Positions 35,401 to 44,997 of a stretch of DNA of 60,921 nucleotides are shown here, piece after piece (within the stretch, counting starts at the first letter, position 1; each line of letters begins with the position of its first letter). Below the pieces are notes generated by a model. The model made no database searches. It saw only the letters and a program-made list of their open reading frames with translations, and had not been told where the DNA came from. The DNA comes from Prevotella sp. (GTDB lineage Bacteria > Bacteroidota > Bacteroidia > Bacteroidales > Bacteroidaceae). The DNA lies in assembly GCA_017471245.1 (NCBI GenBank), contig JAFUVB010000109.1:1-60921 (forward strand), written 5' to 3'. Made by a program: the position numbers and the translations under genes.

Positions 35401-36570
35401 ATGAAGAAAGGTATATTATTCGGAATGATGCTGTGTATGACACTCGGTGCCAATGCCCAGCAAGACAAGGATGCCTCGGCTGGCGAGGAAACCCTTTTCG
35501 AGAAAGTTACGAAGATAGAGAAGAAACAGGACAATTTCCATTTCCTGCTCAATATGAACAACAGCTTTGACGTGAACCAGGCAGATGGCGATTTCCAGAA
35601 TGCCAAGTTCAATATGCGGCAGCTCCGCATTGAGGCAAAGGGAAACATCAATGACACCTTCTCCTTCCGTTGGCGCCAGCGCCTGAACCGAAACAACACT
35701 CCCGCTGCCGACGGTATCGACAACATGCCTTCATCGTCAATCGACGTGGCCGGTATTGGCGTAAAGGTCAACGACAAGTTCTCCATGTTTCTTGGTAAGC
35801 AGTGCGCTGCCTATGGTGGTATAGAATTCGACCTCAACCCCATTGAGATATATGAATACTCCGACATGGTGGACTATATGAGCAACTTCCTTACCGGAGC
35901 CAACTTCCAGTTTCAGGTTGCACCCGACCATCAGCTGCAGTTGCAGGTGCTCGACAGCCGTAGTGCCAGCATGAGCGACATGTATGGAGAGGGCTACCAG
36001 CAGTCGAAAGTGCCTCTGGTTTACACCGTCAACTGGAATGGTAATTTCGGTGACGTGTTCAAGACGCGCTGGAGCTACTCACTGATGAGTCAGGCTCGCG
36101 GCAACCAGAGCCATTACGTTGCCTTGGGTAATGAGGTCACCGTTGATAATTTCGATGCTTTCTTCGATGTGATGTACATGCGTGAGGGCATCGACCGCGA
36201 AGGTATTGTCTCAAGCATCGTGGGCAACAATACCTTTGGTGGACATCAGAATGACGCAGAGTATCTTTCATTAGTGATGAAGGCACAGTACCGCTTCTCC
36301 CCGAAATGGAACTTCTTCGTCAAGGGAATGCTTGAGAATGAAGGTTTCTCCAAAGCCAACGGTGCAATTGAAAAAGGTAATTATCGCACGGCCTTAGGTT
36401 ATTTCGCAGGAATAGAGTATTATCCGTTGAAGAACAGCAACCTGCACTTCTTCCTCACCTATGTGGGCCGCCACTATAATTATACCGACCGGGCAAAGGC
36501 TTATGGCGTTAATGACTATAGCACCAACCGCATCTCATTAGGATATATCTGGCAACTGCCAATGTTTTAA
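35401..36570 (+). CDS. Outer-membrane porin (OprO/OprP-like)
   Basis: A 389-residue protein with a signal peptide ending ANAQ, then a beta-barrel with alternating strands (FNMRQLRIEAKGNINDTFSF, FSFRWRQRLNRNN, KYRF-type strands near 300) and a C-terminal aromatic residue (WQLPMF), typical of outer-membrane barrels. It resembles phosphate-selective porins O and P. In this operon it may let asparagine or dicarboxylates in. Substrate is inference. A short direct-repeat tract (AGTTCATAGTTCACAGTT) just precedes it. Confidence 0.82.
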   Translation: MKKGILFGMMLCMTLGANAQQDKDASAGEETLFEKVTKIEKKQDNFHFLLNMNNSFDVNQADGDFQNAKFNMRQLRIEAKGNINDTFSFRWRQRLNRNNTPAADGIDNMPSSSIDVAGIGVKVNDKFSMFLGKQCAAYGGIEFDLNPIEIYEYSDMVDYMSNFLTGANFQFQVAPDHQLQLQVLDSRSASMSDMYGEGYQQSKVPLVYTVNWNGNFGDVFKTRWSYSLMSQARGNQSHYVALGNEVTVDNFDAFFDVMYMREGIDREGIVSSIVGNNTFGGHQNDAEYLSLVMKAQYRFSPKWNFFVKGMLENEGFSKANGAIEKGNYRTALGYFAGIEYYPLKNSNLHFFLTYVGRHYNYTDRAKAYGVNDYSTNRISLGYIWQLPMF

Positions 36571-36607
36571 ATAAAATAACAACAAACGTATTATCAATCA
36601 AACAACT

Positions 36608-38023
36608 ATGTCAACAGAAAAATTCAGAGTGGAGTCTGACCTCTTAGGCGAACTCAAAGTTCCAGCTGACGCACTTTATGGCGTGCAGACTCAGCGCGGT
36701 ATCAACAACTATCACATCTCTCGCAAGAAGATGCGCGACTATCCCGACTACGTGATTGCCATTGCATACGTGAAGCTGGCAGCAGCGCAGACAAACCATA
36801 CGCTCGGCGTGATCAACGACGAGGTGGCGGGTGCCATGTCGCAGGCATGCCGCGAGATTATCGACGGCAAGTGGCACGAGAACTTCCCCATCGACATGAT
36901 GCAGGGTGGTGCCGGCACTTCTGTGAATATGAATGCCAATGAGGTTATCGCCAACCGTGCCCTTGAAATCATGGGTCATGAGAAGGGTGATTATCAGTAC
37001 TGTCTGCCCAACGACCATTGCAACTGCGGCCAGTCGACAAACGATGTTTATCCAACAACCATCCGTTTGGCGCTGATCCGTATGAACAAGAGCTTGGTGG
37101 CAAGTCTTACAGGACTGATCAGTGCGCTCCGCTACAAAGGTGAGGAGTTCAAGGACGTGATCAAGATGGGTCGCACACAGTTGCAGGATGCCGTACCCAT
37201 GACAAGCGGCCAGGAGTTCAATGCATACGCAAATAACCTTGAGGAAGAGATTCTCAACCTGGAGCGCAATGTTAAACTGCTCCACGAGATCAATATGGGT
37301 GGAACGGCCATTGGAACAGGTTTGAATGCCGTTCCCGGCTTTGCAAAGCTTTGTGCTGCTAATCTGAGCAAACTCACCGGCGAGCCTTTCGTCAGTGCTG
37401 CCGACCTCGTTGAGGCAACTCCCGACACTGGTGCTTACGTGAGCTACTCTTCTGCTTTGAAGCGTCTGGCTGTGAAGCTCTCCAAGATTTGCAACGACCT
37501 CCGCTTGATGGCTTCAGGTCCACGCTGCGGTCTGAATGAGATCAACCTTCCTCCGAAGGCTCCCGGATCTTCCATCATGCCGGGTAAGGTGAACCCCGTT
37601 ATTCCCGAAGTGGTAAATCAGGTTTGCTTCAAGGTGATCGGTAACGACACAACCGTTAGCTTCGCTGCCGAGGCTGGTCAGCTGCAGCTGAACGTGATGG
37701 AGCCGGTGATCACAGAGGCCTTGATTGAGAGTCTTACATGGATGAAGAATGCCATCGACACCCTCACAGAGGAATGCATACTCGGTATTACCGTCAACAA
37801 GGAGCGTTGCTATGAGATGGTGAAGAACTCTATCGGTATTGTGACAGCCTTGAATCCGTATATCGGCTACAAGACTTGTACGAAGGTTGCCAAGGAGGCT
37901 TTGGAAACCAACCGTTCTGTTTATGACATCGTATTAGAGAAAGGGCTGATGACGCAGGAGAAACTGGACGAGGCTCTTGACCCGAAGAACATGCTTGCTT
38001 CCCACAAATTTGTGGTTAAGTAG
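36608..38023 (+). CDS. aspA: Aspartate ammonia-lyase (aspartase)
   Basis: A 471-residue member of the fumarase/aspartase superfamily. It carries the signature GSSIMPGKVNPVIPE (Gly320 on), the N-terminal ESDLLGELKVPADALYGVQT, and NDVYPT in the substrate site. It splits aspartate into fumarate and ammonia in the cytoplasm. With AnsB and DcuB it makes a path from external asparagine to fumarate, which anaerobic Prevotella reduces to succinate. A clear terminator follows at 38045. Confidence 0.95.
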   Translation: MSTEKFRVESDLLGELKVPADALYGVQTQRGINNYHISRKKMRDYPDYVIAIAYVKLAAAQTNHTLGVINDEVAGAMSQACREIIDGKWHENFPIDMMQGGAGTSVNMNANEVIANRALEIMGHEKGDYQYCLPNDHCNCGQSTNDVYPTTIRLALIRMNKSLVASLTGLISALRYKGEEFKDVIKMGRTQLQDAVPMTSGQEFNAYANNLEEEILNLERNVKLLHEINMGGTAIGTGLNAVPGFAKLCAANLSKLTGEPFVSAADLVEATPDTGAYVSYSSALKRLAVKLSKICNDLRLMASGPRCGLNEINLPPKAPGSSIMPGKVNPVIPEVVNQVCFKVIGNDTTVSFAAEAGQLQLNVMEPVITEALIESLTWMKNAIDTLTEECILGITVNKERCYEMVKNSIGIVTALNPYIGYKTCTKVAKEALETNRSVYDIVLEKGLMTQEKLDEALDPKNMLASHKFVVK

Positions 38024-38044
38024 TATATTCCTTCTGAAAAGCAG

Positions 38045-38086
38045 AATGGCATTTTCGGATATTCGCACCGAAAATGCCATTTCTTT
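38045..38086 (+). terminator. Intrinsic terminator of aspA
   Basis: Perfect 14-bp stem AATGGCATTTTCGG (38045-38058) / CCGAAAATGCCATT (38068-38081) followed by TCTTTT. Confidence 0.85.
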
Positions 38087-38110
38087 TATCTGCAATTTTT
38101 CTTACAAAAA

Positions 38111-38383
38111 TTAGTTCAGAGCCTTTGTCAGCTCAGCACCAGCCTTGAACTTAGCCACCTTCTTAGCAGCAATCTTAATCTTCTCACCGCTTGCGGGGTT
38201 GATGCCCTCACGAGCCGGGCGCTCGTTAACGCTAAATGTTCCAAAACCAACAAGAGCAATCTTGTCACCGGCAACGAGTGCATCCTTTACAGCTGCTACA
38301 GTTGCGTCGAGAGCTTTCTTGGCATCAGCCTTTGTCAGACCAGCACCTGCTGCAATCTTCTCAATTAATTCTGTTTTGTTCAT
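38111..38383 (-). CDS. hup: HU family DNA-binding protein
   Basis: A 90-residue histone-like protein. It begins [20 protein letters not shown] and has the DNA-arm region [20 protein letters not shown]. It binds DNA without strong sequence preference and shapes the nucleoid. Length is normal. A perfect promoter is present at 38437-38467. It converges with aspA. Confidence 0.96.
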   Translation of the reverse strand: MNKTELIEKIAAGAGLTKADAKKALDATVAAVKDALVAGDKIALVGFGTFSVNERPAREGINPASGEKIKIAAKKVAKFKAGAELTKALN

Positions 38384-38436
38384 GATGTTTAAAAATTTAT
38401 AAGTGATAAAAATGTGTATATAGCCGAATTTCTTCG

Positions 38437-38467
38437 CAAATATAATTGAATCCTTTCAGAAAACAAA
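38437..38467 (-). promoter_or_regulatory. Consensus promoter of the HU gene
   Basis: On the minus strand: TTTG (38467-38464), 19-nt spacer, TATATTTG (38444-38437). Confidence 0.75.
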
Positions 38468-38549
38468 CAAAAAAGTAAAAAAAGTGAAGAAATTGATGAA
38501 AAAAAGTCGTATTAACCCCCTTTTTGTGCCTTATAACGGATATTTTTCG

Positions 38550-38557
38550 TAATTTTG
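38550..38557 (+). promoter_or_regulatory. Candidate -7 element of the rhomboid gene
   Basis: TAATTTTG 26 nt before the ATG at 38584. A TTTG lies 23 nt upstream (38523-38526), slightly farther than usual. Confidence 0.5.
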
Positions 38558-38583
38558 TCACGGTTTTTACAAAATAGAGTATT

Positions 38584-39513
38584 ATGCGAACTATTCCAAC
38601 AATTACGAAAAATCTGCTCATCATCAATGTGTTGGTATTTATTGCCACCTTTGTGTTTGAGCGCATCGGTGTAAGTCTCGACAATATGTTCGGTCTCCAT
38701 TTCTTCTTGGCGTCTGACTTCAGGATATATCAGTTGTTCACCTATATGTTCATGCATGCCAACATCGAGCACATATTCTTTAATATGTTCGCTTTGTGGA
38801 TGTTCGGATGCGTGGTGGAGAATGTGTGGGGACCGAAGAAGTTCCTTTTTTATTACATTTCCTGCGGTGTAGGTGCAGGTATCATACAGGAGATTGCGCA
38901 GTTGGGTTCGTTCTACATGCTCGCCACGCAGCAGATTCCCGGAGTGGGGTTCGGTGATCTGGCGGCAGTGGCAGCCAATTCGCAGGCATTGCTCAACCAG
39001 TGGACCACCGTTGGAGCCTCTGGAGCCATCTATGCCATACTGCTTGCCTTCGGTATGATCTTCCCCGAAGAGCGCATCTTCATCTTCCCCCTGCCTGTCC
39101 CCATCAAGGCAAAGTGGTTCGTCTGCGGCTATGCTGCCATTGAACTGTTCTCTGCCCTTGCAACCACTAACGACAGCGTGGCTCACTTCGCCCATCTCGG
39201 TGGTATGCTCTTTGGCTTCCTGATGATCAGGTATTGGCAGAAGAATCCCAATGGTGGCGGTTACGGACAGTCGAAGGGACAGCAGTTCTTCGACAAGCTG
39301 AGGAACAACTGGGAAAAGCGCAGCAACAAGAGCTCCGACCGTTTCAACGACCGAAGCACCCCGGATGACCGGCGCTCCGACTGGGAGTATAATGCACGCA
39401 AGAAGGCTGAGCAAGATGAAATAGACCAGATTCTCGACAAGATACGCCGTAGCGGATACGACAGTCTGACTGCCGAGGAGAAGCGCAAACTGTTTGAGAA
39501 TGACAAGAAATAA
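38584..39513 (+). CDS. Rhomboid family intramembrane serine protease
   Basis: A 309-residue membrane protein with six or seven hydrophobic segments. The catalytic pair is Ser146 in GASGAIY (144-150) and His201 in DSVAHFAHLGG; the HANIEHIFFNMFAL segment is the family's conserved TM2 region. It cuts membrane proteins within the bilayer. The C-terminal 85 residues are hydrophilic and basic/acidic (NNWEKRSNKSSDRFNDRS, EQDEIDQILDKIRRSGYDSL), a cytoplasmic tail with a DUF6576-like motif common in Bacteroidetes rhomboids. Three bases separate it from the next gene. Confidence 0.93.
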   Translation: MRTIPTITKNLLIINVLVFIATFVFERIGVSLDNMFGLHFFLASDFRIYQLFTYMFMHANIEHIFFNMFALWMFGCVVENVWGPKKFLFYYISCGVGAGIIQEIAQLGSFYMLATQQIPGVGFGDLAAVAANSQALLNQWTTVGASGAIYAILLAFGMIFPEERIFIFPLPVPIKAKWFVCGYAAIELFSALATTNDSVAHFAHLGGMLFGFLMIRYWQKNPNGGGYGQSKGQQFFDKLRNNWEKRSNKSSDRFNDRSTPDDRRSDWEYNARKKAEQDEIDQILDKIRRSGYDSLTAEEKRKLFENDKK

Positions 39514-39516
39514 GCC

Positions 39517-40590
39517 ATGTTGTTTTTCAGTCATCTCAAGAAACTGACCCTTCATGTCGTCATCGGTGCCAATGTGGCGTCTATATTGGTGATGCTGTTG
39601 GTGGGCTACAGCGACCGTTTGAATCCTTGTGAGCATCCGGTGCTGTCAGGTTTAGGGCTGGTGTTTCCTTTCTTATTGATTGTCAACATTGCCTTTCTGC
39701 TGTTTTGGCTGCTGGTAAAGCCCAAGCTGGCATTGATTCCCGTGCTGGGAATGATAATAAATTATGTACCCGTGCGCACGTATTGCCCGATTCACTTCCC
39801 GAAAGAAGTTCCCGGCGATGCCATCAAAGTGTTGTCGTACAACGTGAAGATATTCGAGGAACCGGATATGGTAGAGGGCATGCATGCCACGTTGCACTAT
39901 GTGCTCAACAGCCAAGCAGACATTGTGTGTCTGCAGGAAACGAAGAGGCACACGAAGTGGAGCAAGGAACTGTGCGACGCATACCCTTATCGCGAAGAAC
40001 TGGTCTACGGCGGGATGAGCCATGTCATCTTGAGTCATTATCCCATTGTGGAGAAAGAACGCATTCCATACGAGTCGCGGGGCAACGGCACCGCCGCCTT
40101 CTATCTTGATATTGACGGCGAGCGGGTGCTGGTGATCAGCAACCATTTCGAGACAAATGGTCTTTCGCTTGACGATAAGCAAGAGATTCAGGAGCTGGTG
40201 AAAGGAAAGACCGACAGGGATACACTGCGCCAAGAGTCTCACCGGCTAATACTGAAATTGGGCGGGGCAGCCCGCAAGCGGGCGCCCCAGGCAGATGCCG
40301 TCGCCCGTTATATCCGTGATCATCAGGACATGCCCATCATCCTCTGCGGTGATTTCAACGACAGTCCGATATCCTATGCCCACTATCGTGTTGCACGCGA
40401 GCTCACCGACTGCTATGTGGAGAGTGGCAACGGACCAGGCTGGTCGTACAATCACGGAAGCATGAAGGTGAGAATCGACAACATTATGTGCAACGACTAC
40501 TTTGTTCCATATCAGTGTAAAGTTGACGGAAAAATAGCCGCAAGTGACCATTATCCCATCGCTTGTTGGCTAAAAATGCAGCATAAATGA
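39517..40590 (+). CDS. Endonuclease/exonuclease/phosphatase family protein
   Basis: A 357-residue protein with two or three N-terminal membrane segments (residues about 10-85) and a C-terminal EEP domain: VLSYNVKIFEEPDM, VCLQETKRHTKW, HVILSHYPI, ILCGDFNDSPISYAH and the final ASDHYPI. These are the Asn, Glu, Asp and His metal and catalytic positions. It would hydrolyse phosphodiesters, at the membrane. The gene is coupled to the rhomboid gene. Confidence 0.92.
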   Translation: MLFFSHLKKLTLHVVIGANVASILVMLLVGYSDRLNPCEHPVLSGLGLVFPFLLIVNIAFLLFWLLVKPKLALIPVLGMIINYVPVRTYCPIHFPKEVPGDAIKVLSYNVKIFEEPDMVEGMHATLHYVLNSQADIVCLQETKRHTKWSKELCDAYPYREELVYGGMSHVILSHYPIVEKERIPYESRGNGTAAFYLDIDGERVLVISNHFETNGLSLDDKQEIQELVKGKTDRDTLRQESHRLILKLGGAARKRAPQADAVARYIRDHQDMPIILCGDFNDSPISYAHYRVARELTDCYVESGNGPGWSYNHGSMKVRIDNIMCNDYFVPYQCKVDGKIAASDHYPIACWLKMQHK

Positions 40591-40642
40591 CAAAAAATAC
40601 ATAATAAACGCCTTGAAATTTTTCAAAATGTGAAAAAATATG

Positions 40643-40650
40643 TATCTTTG
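40643..40650 (+). promoter_or_regulatory. Candidate -7 element of secDF
   Basis: TATCTTTG about 92 nt before the secDF ATG, giving an untranslated leader of around 85 nt. No consensus -33. Confidence 0.5.
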
Positions 40651-40741
40651 CACGCTATTTTGCCGTTATGCGTCAAGCTTAATGGCAAATAGCCTATCGT
40701 AGACAGCGAAGCAATAACAATTAAATATTATATCAACAACA

Positions 40742-43729
40742 ATGCAAAACAAAGGTATCGTAATTTGTACAGCCGTCCTTCTGACGCTTGCAAGCATCTT
40801 CTACCTGTCGTTCTCTGTAGCAACCAGCTACTTCGATCGTCAGGCAGCCAAGATTCAGGATCCCATTGCGCAGCAGGACTATAAGGACTCTGTGAAGTAC
40901 ATGGGAGTTTATTCTTATCAGAAGTGTCTTGAGACTCAGATTGGTCTCGGTCTTGACCTTAAGGGCGGTATGAACGTAATCCTCGAAATCAGTGTTCCCG
41001 ATGTAGTCGAGACATTGGCCGACCACAAGCGCGACCAGGCTTTCGTGAAGTCTATGGAGCAGGCAAAGAAGGAAGAGGAGACAAGTCAGAGTGATTTCAT
41101 CTCGCTGTTTATCAACGCGTATCACAAGAATGCACCGGGTCATCGCCTGGCAGAGATCTTCGCCACACAGCAGCTCAAGGGCAAGGTGTCCACACAGAGC
41201 AGCGACTCAGAGGTGGAGAAGGCATTGCGTTCAGAAGTGCAGGCAGCCATTGACAACTCATTCAACGTAGTGCGCAACCGTATCGACAAATTCGGTGTTG
41301 TTCAGCCGAACATCCAGAAACTCGAAGGCCAGCAGGGACGCTTGATGGTTGAAATGCCTGGTATCCGTGAACCCGAGCGTATCCGTAAGTTGCTTCAGGG
41401 TTCTGCCAACCTTGAGTTCTGGGAGACATTCAACAGTCAGGATGTGACTCCTTATCTCTCACAGCTCGACCAGCGCCTCGCCAACGAGTCTGCAGGTATC
41501 ACCGATACCACAGCCGTTGCTGCCGATACAGCAAAGGTAGAGGCTCCGAAGACAGAGGAGAAACCCAAGTTCGAGATTAAGAAGGACAATCAGGAGGTGG
41601 CTGCCGGTAACGTCAGCGATGCACAGATGGCAGCTGCCAAGAAGCAGCACCCGCTGCTTTCCATGCTGCAGCTCGTTCCCAACGGCTCGAAGAGCATCGT
41701 GGGTTACGCCAACGTGCGCGATACTGCCGAAATCAACAAGGCTATCTATTCCGACTTGGCTCGCCAGGTATTGCCCTCCGACGTGAAACTGCTCTGGAGT
41801 GCAAAGGCATCCGACATGATGAACAACAAGAACATCTATGAACTCCACGCCCTGAAGGTGACCAATGCCAACGGTCGTGCTCCGCTTGAAGGTGATGTGA
41901 TCGTGGATGCCAAGGACGAATTCGAGCAGCAGTTCGGAAAACCCATCGTAACCATGCAGATGAACAACGATGGTGCACGCCGCTGGGCAGCCCTCACCAA
42001 GGCTAACGTGGGCAAGGCTGTTGCCATCGTGCTCGACGGTGTTGTATACAGTGCACCAAACGTGATGACAGAGATCACTGGTGGTAACTCTCAGATTTCC
42101 GGTAACTTCACCATCGAAGATACCAAGGACCTTGCCAACACATTGAAGTCTGGTCGAATGCCGGCACCTGCCCGCATCGTTCAGGAAGAAGTGGTTGGTC
42201 CTACTCTGGGAGCACAGTCTATCCAGCAGGGTATCATGTCGTTCATCGTTGCCTTCGTGCTCCTGATGATCTACATGATCATGATGTACGGATTCATTCC
42301 AGGTATGATGGCCAACTGCGCGCTGATCGTCAACTTGTTCTTCACGCTCGGTATTTTGACATCGTTCCAGGCAGCGCTCACCATGTCCGGTCTCGCCGGT
42401 ATCGTGCTTACGCTGGGTACGGCTGTGGATGCCAACGTGCTTATCTATGAGCGTATCAAGGAAGAGATGCGTTCAGGCAAGGGTATCAAGGATGCATTGA
42501 AAGCTGGTTACAGCAATGCTTTCTCTGCCATCTTCGACTCTAACCTCACATCAATCATCACCGGTGTCATCCTGCTCTACTTCGGTACAGGTCCTGTAAA
42601 GGGATTTGCCACCACATGGATCATCGGTATCTTCTGCTCATTCTTCACAGCAGTGTTCCTCACACGTCTCGTTTATGAGAACCGCTTCAAGAAAGACAAG
42701 TGGCTCAACCTGAAGTTCTACACCAACATCTCCAAGAACTTGATGCAGAACCTTCACATTCCGTTCATGAGCTTCTATAAGAAGACATTTGCCCTCGTGG
42801 TTGCCGCCGTAGTGGTATTCTGCATCAGCTTTGCCGTGCGCGGTCTTTCCAAGAGTATCGACTTCACCGGTGGACGTAACTATGTGGTTACCTTCGAGAA
42901 GTCAGTACAGCCGGAGGAAATCCGTGGCATCCTGGCACAGGCATTCCCAGGCTGCAACACTGGTGCCATCTCTATCGGTACCGACAACAAGACTATCCGT
43001 ATCTCTACCAACTATAAGATTGAGAGCAACAGCCCGACAGCCGATGACGAGGCAGAGACCATCCTCTATAATGCACTGAAGAAGGCAGGTCTCGTTTCAC
43101 AGGCTAACGTGGAGGCATTCAAGAATCCGGATGTGCGCGAGGGCGGTTCCATCATCAGCAGTACGAAGGTAGGTCCGTCGGTGGCTAAGGATATCACCTA
43201 CGGCGCTATCATCAGCGTGTTGATTGCTCTGGTTGCCATCTTCCTCTACATCCTGCTCCGTTTCCGCAACGTTGCCTTCTCTGTAGGCTCTATCGTTGCC
43301 CTGGCTGTGGATACATTGGTTGTGCTCGGTCTCTACTCACTCCTCTGGGGTATTGTGCCTTGGTCGCTTGAGATTGACCAGACGTTCATCGGTGCTATCT
43401 TGACAGTGATTGGTTACTCTATCAACGACAAGGTGGTGGTGTTCGACCGTATCCGTGAGAACCTCGGCCTGCATCCCAAGCAGGACAAGCAAAGCCTGTT
43501 CAATGAAAGTATCAACCAGACTCTGGCTCGTACCGTGAACACCTCTATCTCCACGTTGCTCGTGTTGCTGTGTATCTTCATCCTTGGTGGTGCAAGCATC
43601 CGCAGCTTCGCCTTCGCCATGATTCTTGGTGTTATCTTCGGTACACTGTCTTCCATCTTCATTGCATCTCCCGTTGCTTATCTGGTGCTGGGTCGCAAGA
43701 TCAAGGAAGTGCCCGCAGAAAAGGCTTAA
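40742..43729 (+). CDS. secDF: Protein translocase subunit SecDF (fused)
   Basis: A 995-residue fusion of SecD and SecF, which uses the proton gradient to pull exported proteins across the inner membrane. SecD: LGLDLKGGMNVILEI near residue 77, the periplasmic loop with an inserted Ala/Glu/Lys-rich stretch (about 255-300), and TM motifs GLAGIVLTLGTAVDANVLIY. SecF: SIDFTGGRNYVVTFEK, then VIGYSINDKVVVFDRIREN. Fusion is usual in Bacteroidetes. A strong terminator follows. Confidence 0.96.
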   Translation: MQNKGIVICTAVLLTLASIFYLSFSVATSYFDRQAAKIQDPIAQQDYKDSVKYMGVYSYQKCLETQIGLGLDLKGGMNVILEISVPDVVETLADHKRDQAFVKSMEQAKKEEETSQSDFISLFINAYHKNAPGHRLAEIFATQQLKGKVSTQSSDSEVEKALRSEVQAAIDNSFNVVRNRIDKFGVVQPNIQKLEGQQGRLMVEMPGIREPERIRKLLQGSANLEFWETFNSQDVTPYLSQLDQRLANESAGITDTTAVAADTAKVEAPKTEEKPKFEIKKDNQEVAAGNVSDAQMAAAKKQHPLLSMLQLVPNGSKSIVGYANVRDTAEINKAIYSDLARQVLPSDVKLLWSAKASDMMNNKNIYELHALKVTNANGRAPLEGDVIVDAKDEFEQQFGKPIVTMQMNNDGARRWAALTKANVGKAVAIVLDGVVYSAPNVMTEITGGNSQISGNFTIEDTKDLANTLKSGRMPAPARIVQEEVVGPTLGAQSIQQGIMSFIVAFVLLMIYMIMMYGFIPGMMANCALIVNLFFTLGILTSFQAALTMSGLAGIVLTLGTAVDANVLIYERIKEEMRSGKGIKDALKAGYSNAFSAIFDSNLTSIITGVILLYFGTGPVKGFATTWIIGIFCSFFTAVFLTRLVYENRFKKDKWLNLKFYTNISKNLMQNLHIPFMSFYKKTFALVVAAVVVFCISFAVRGLSKSIDFTGGRNYVVTFEKSVQPEEIRGILAQAFPGCNTGAISIGTDNKTIRISTNYKIESNSPTADDEAETILYNALKKAGLVSQANVEAFKNPDVREGGSIISSTKVGPSVAKDITYGAIISVLIALVAIFLYILLRFRNVAFSVGSIVALAVDTLVVLGLYSLLWGIVPWSLEIDQTFIGAILTVIGYSINDKVVVFDRIRENLGLHPKQDKQSLFNESINQTLARTVNTSISTLLVLLCIFILGGASIRSFAFAMILGVIFGTLSSIFIASPVAYLVLGRKIKEVPAEKA

Positions 43730-43757
43730 TAACGCTTTCATACAATAACCAATAAGG

Positions 43758-43792
43758 AATCCGCACGGCTATCATGTCGTGCGGATTTTTTC
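43758..43792 (+). terminator. Intrinsic terminator of secDF
   Basis: Stem AATCCGCACG / CGTGCGGATT with loop GCTATCATGT, followed by TTTTTC. Confidence 0.88.
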
Positions 43793-43812
43793 ATAATCAG
43801 TGCGCACGAAGC

Positions 43813-43843
43813 TTTGCCGTTTGCAGGAAAAACATTATCTTTG
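43813..43843 (+). promoter_or_regulatory. Consensus promoter giving a leaderless transcript
   Basis: TTTG (43813-43816), 19-nt spacer, TATCTTTG (43836-43843). The ATG at 43848 lies only 4 nt after the -7 element, so transcription should begin at or next to the start codon. Confidence 0.7.
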
Positions 43844-43847
43844 CACC

Positions 43848-44801
43848 ATGAAGCATTCTGCCTCCATTTCAGTTTTATTCTTTGCATTGCTGCTGCTCAT
43901 CATCAGCTGCAGCCGCAAGGACATGCCGCAAGAGAGCATCTCTCCTGTGGGCAATCATTATGAGCAGGCAATGCAGCTATGCGAGGAGAACCGCTATGCC
44001 GAGGCTGAACTCATCCTGAAGGAAGGAGAGCTGGTTGCCAAGGCGAGAGACAATCAACTTGAGCTGCAGAAATGTCAGGGTACTCGCTATTTAGTGGCAC
44101 GCATTCTGAGTGCTACCACCCAGCGACGCAACTACGAACTGCTTCACGACCACGAGCGAGCCGCAAACATGGCACAGCTCGTCACGTTGGCTAAAGAACT
44201 GATCCACCATTCTTATGAGCAGGAAAAGATTGCCGAACTGCAGCATCAATACGAGCAGCAGACCTCCGACCGCCGCCATTACCAATTGCTCGCTTATCTC
44301 TTCGGGCTCCTTCTGTTAGTCATCCTCTTGGTTCTCGCCATTCTCTATTTCAACCGGAAGCGCATTGAGCAATACAACAGCATCCTCGATTATAATGCGA
44401 AGAAAATAGAGCGGGCTCAGCGGCGCATCGAAGTGTTGTCGACCGAGAGCGAAGCACACGACAAGGAAATCAGTCGCCTGAACGACAAGATTACCTCCGC
44501 GCGCCGTTACACCAACGAGCGCTTAGGGCGTGGCAAGGAAGTGCTCGACCTTATTCTCGCAGGTGGCAAGCTTCCTCCGTCGGCTGATGATGAGAACTGT
44601 CTCATCGATTACTATTCCGTAAGCCATTACGCCGTCTTCCATGAATGGGCCACTGGCTATACCCATCTCACCGCCCGCCTCTATACCTATCTTATATTGC
44701 AGGACATGGGCAAGCAAGACGATGACATTGCCCGAATACTCTGTGTCAGTCCTTCTGCCGTCCGCTCCATCAAATCGAGAGTGAAGGCTCGAAAGAAGTG
44801 A
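43848..44801 (+). CDS. Membrane-tethered regulator: lipoprotein-type signal, membrane helix, coiled coil, C-terminal helix-turn-helix
   Basis: A 317-residue protein. Residues 1-20 form a signal with a cysteine (LLIISCSRKD). Then a TPR-like periplasmic part (NHYEQAMQLCEENRYAEAEL), a membrane helix (LLAYLFGLLLLVILLVLAIL), a coiled coil (RRIEVLSTESEAHDKEISRL), and a C-terminal helix-turn-helix (QDDDIARILCVSPSAVRSIK). The plan is that of Bacteroidetes membrane-bound one-component regulators, with sensing outside and DNA contact inside. The last part resembles LuxR-type domains. The partner genes are unknown. The start at 43848 follows from the promoter. Confidence 0.75.
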   Translation: MKHSASISVLFFALLLLIISCSRKDMPQESISPVGNHYEQAMQLCEENRYAEAELILKEGELVAKARDNQLELQKCQGTRYLVARILSATTQRRNYELLHDHERAANMAQLVTLAKELIHHSYEQEKIAELQHQYEQQTSDRRHYQLLAYLFGLLLLVILLVLAILYFNRKRIEQYNSILDYNAKKIERAQRRIEVLSTESEAHDKEISRLNDKITSARRYTNERLGRGKEVLDLILAGGKLPPSADDENCLIDYYSVSHYAVFHEWATGYTHLTARLYTYLILQDMGKQDDDIARILCVSPSAVRSIKSRVKARKK

Positions 44802-44918
44802 TGGTTTGTTGCAATTTCATGTTTTGATTTTGTCTCATAATCCAACTAACTTGCTTGTTTACATAAACTTGCAAAGAAACTAACTTTGCAACACGCGCCG
44901 AAAATAATTCCTCAAAAA

Positions 44919-44950
44919 CTTGCAGTCTTTCTTTTTGCTTTCTAATTTTG
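44919..44950 (+). promoter_or_regulatory. Candidate promoter of tonB
   Basis: CTTG (44919-44922), 20-nt spacer, TAATTTTG (44943-44950), a near-consensus arrangement, 48 nt before the ATG at 44998. Confidence 0.55.
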
Positions 44951-44997
44951 CCATTGAGAAATTCAGTTTTTTACGAACAATTAAAAAAAGAACGACT

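Noticed and set aside
38512-39636. Minus-strand open frame of 374 codons
   Set aside because: Covers the rhomboid gene in antisense; the rhomboid motifs and promoter settle the strand.
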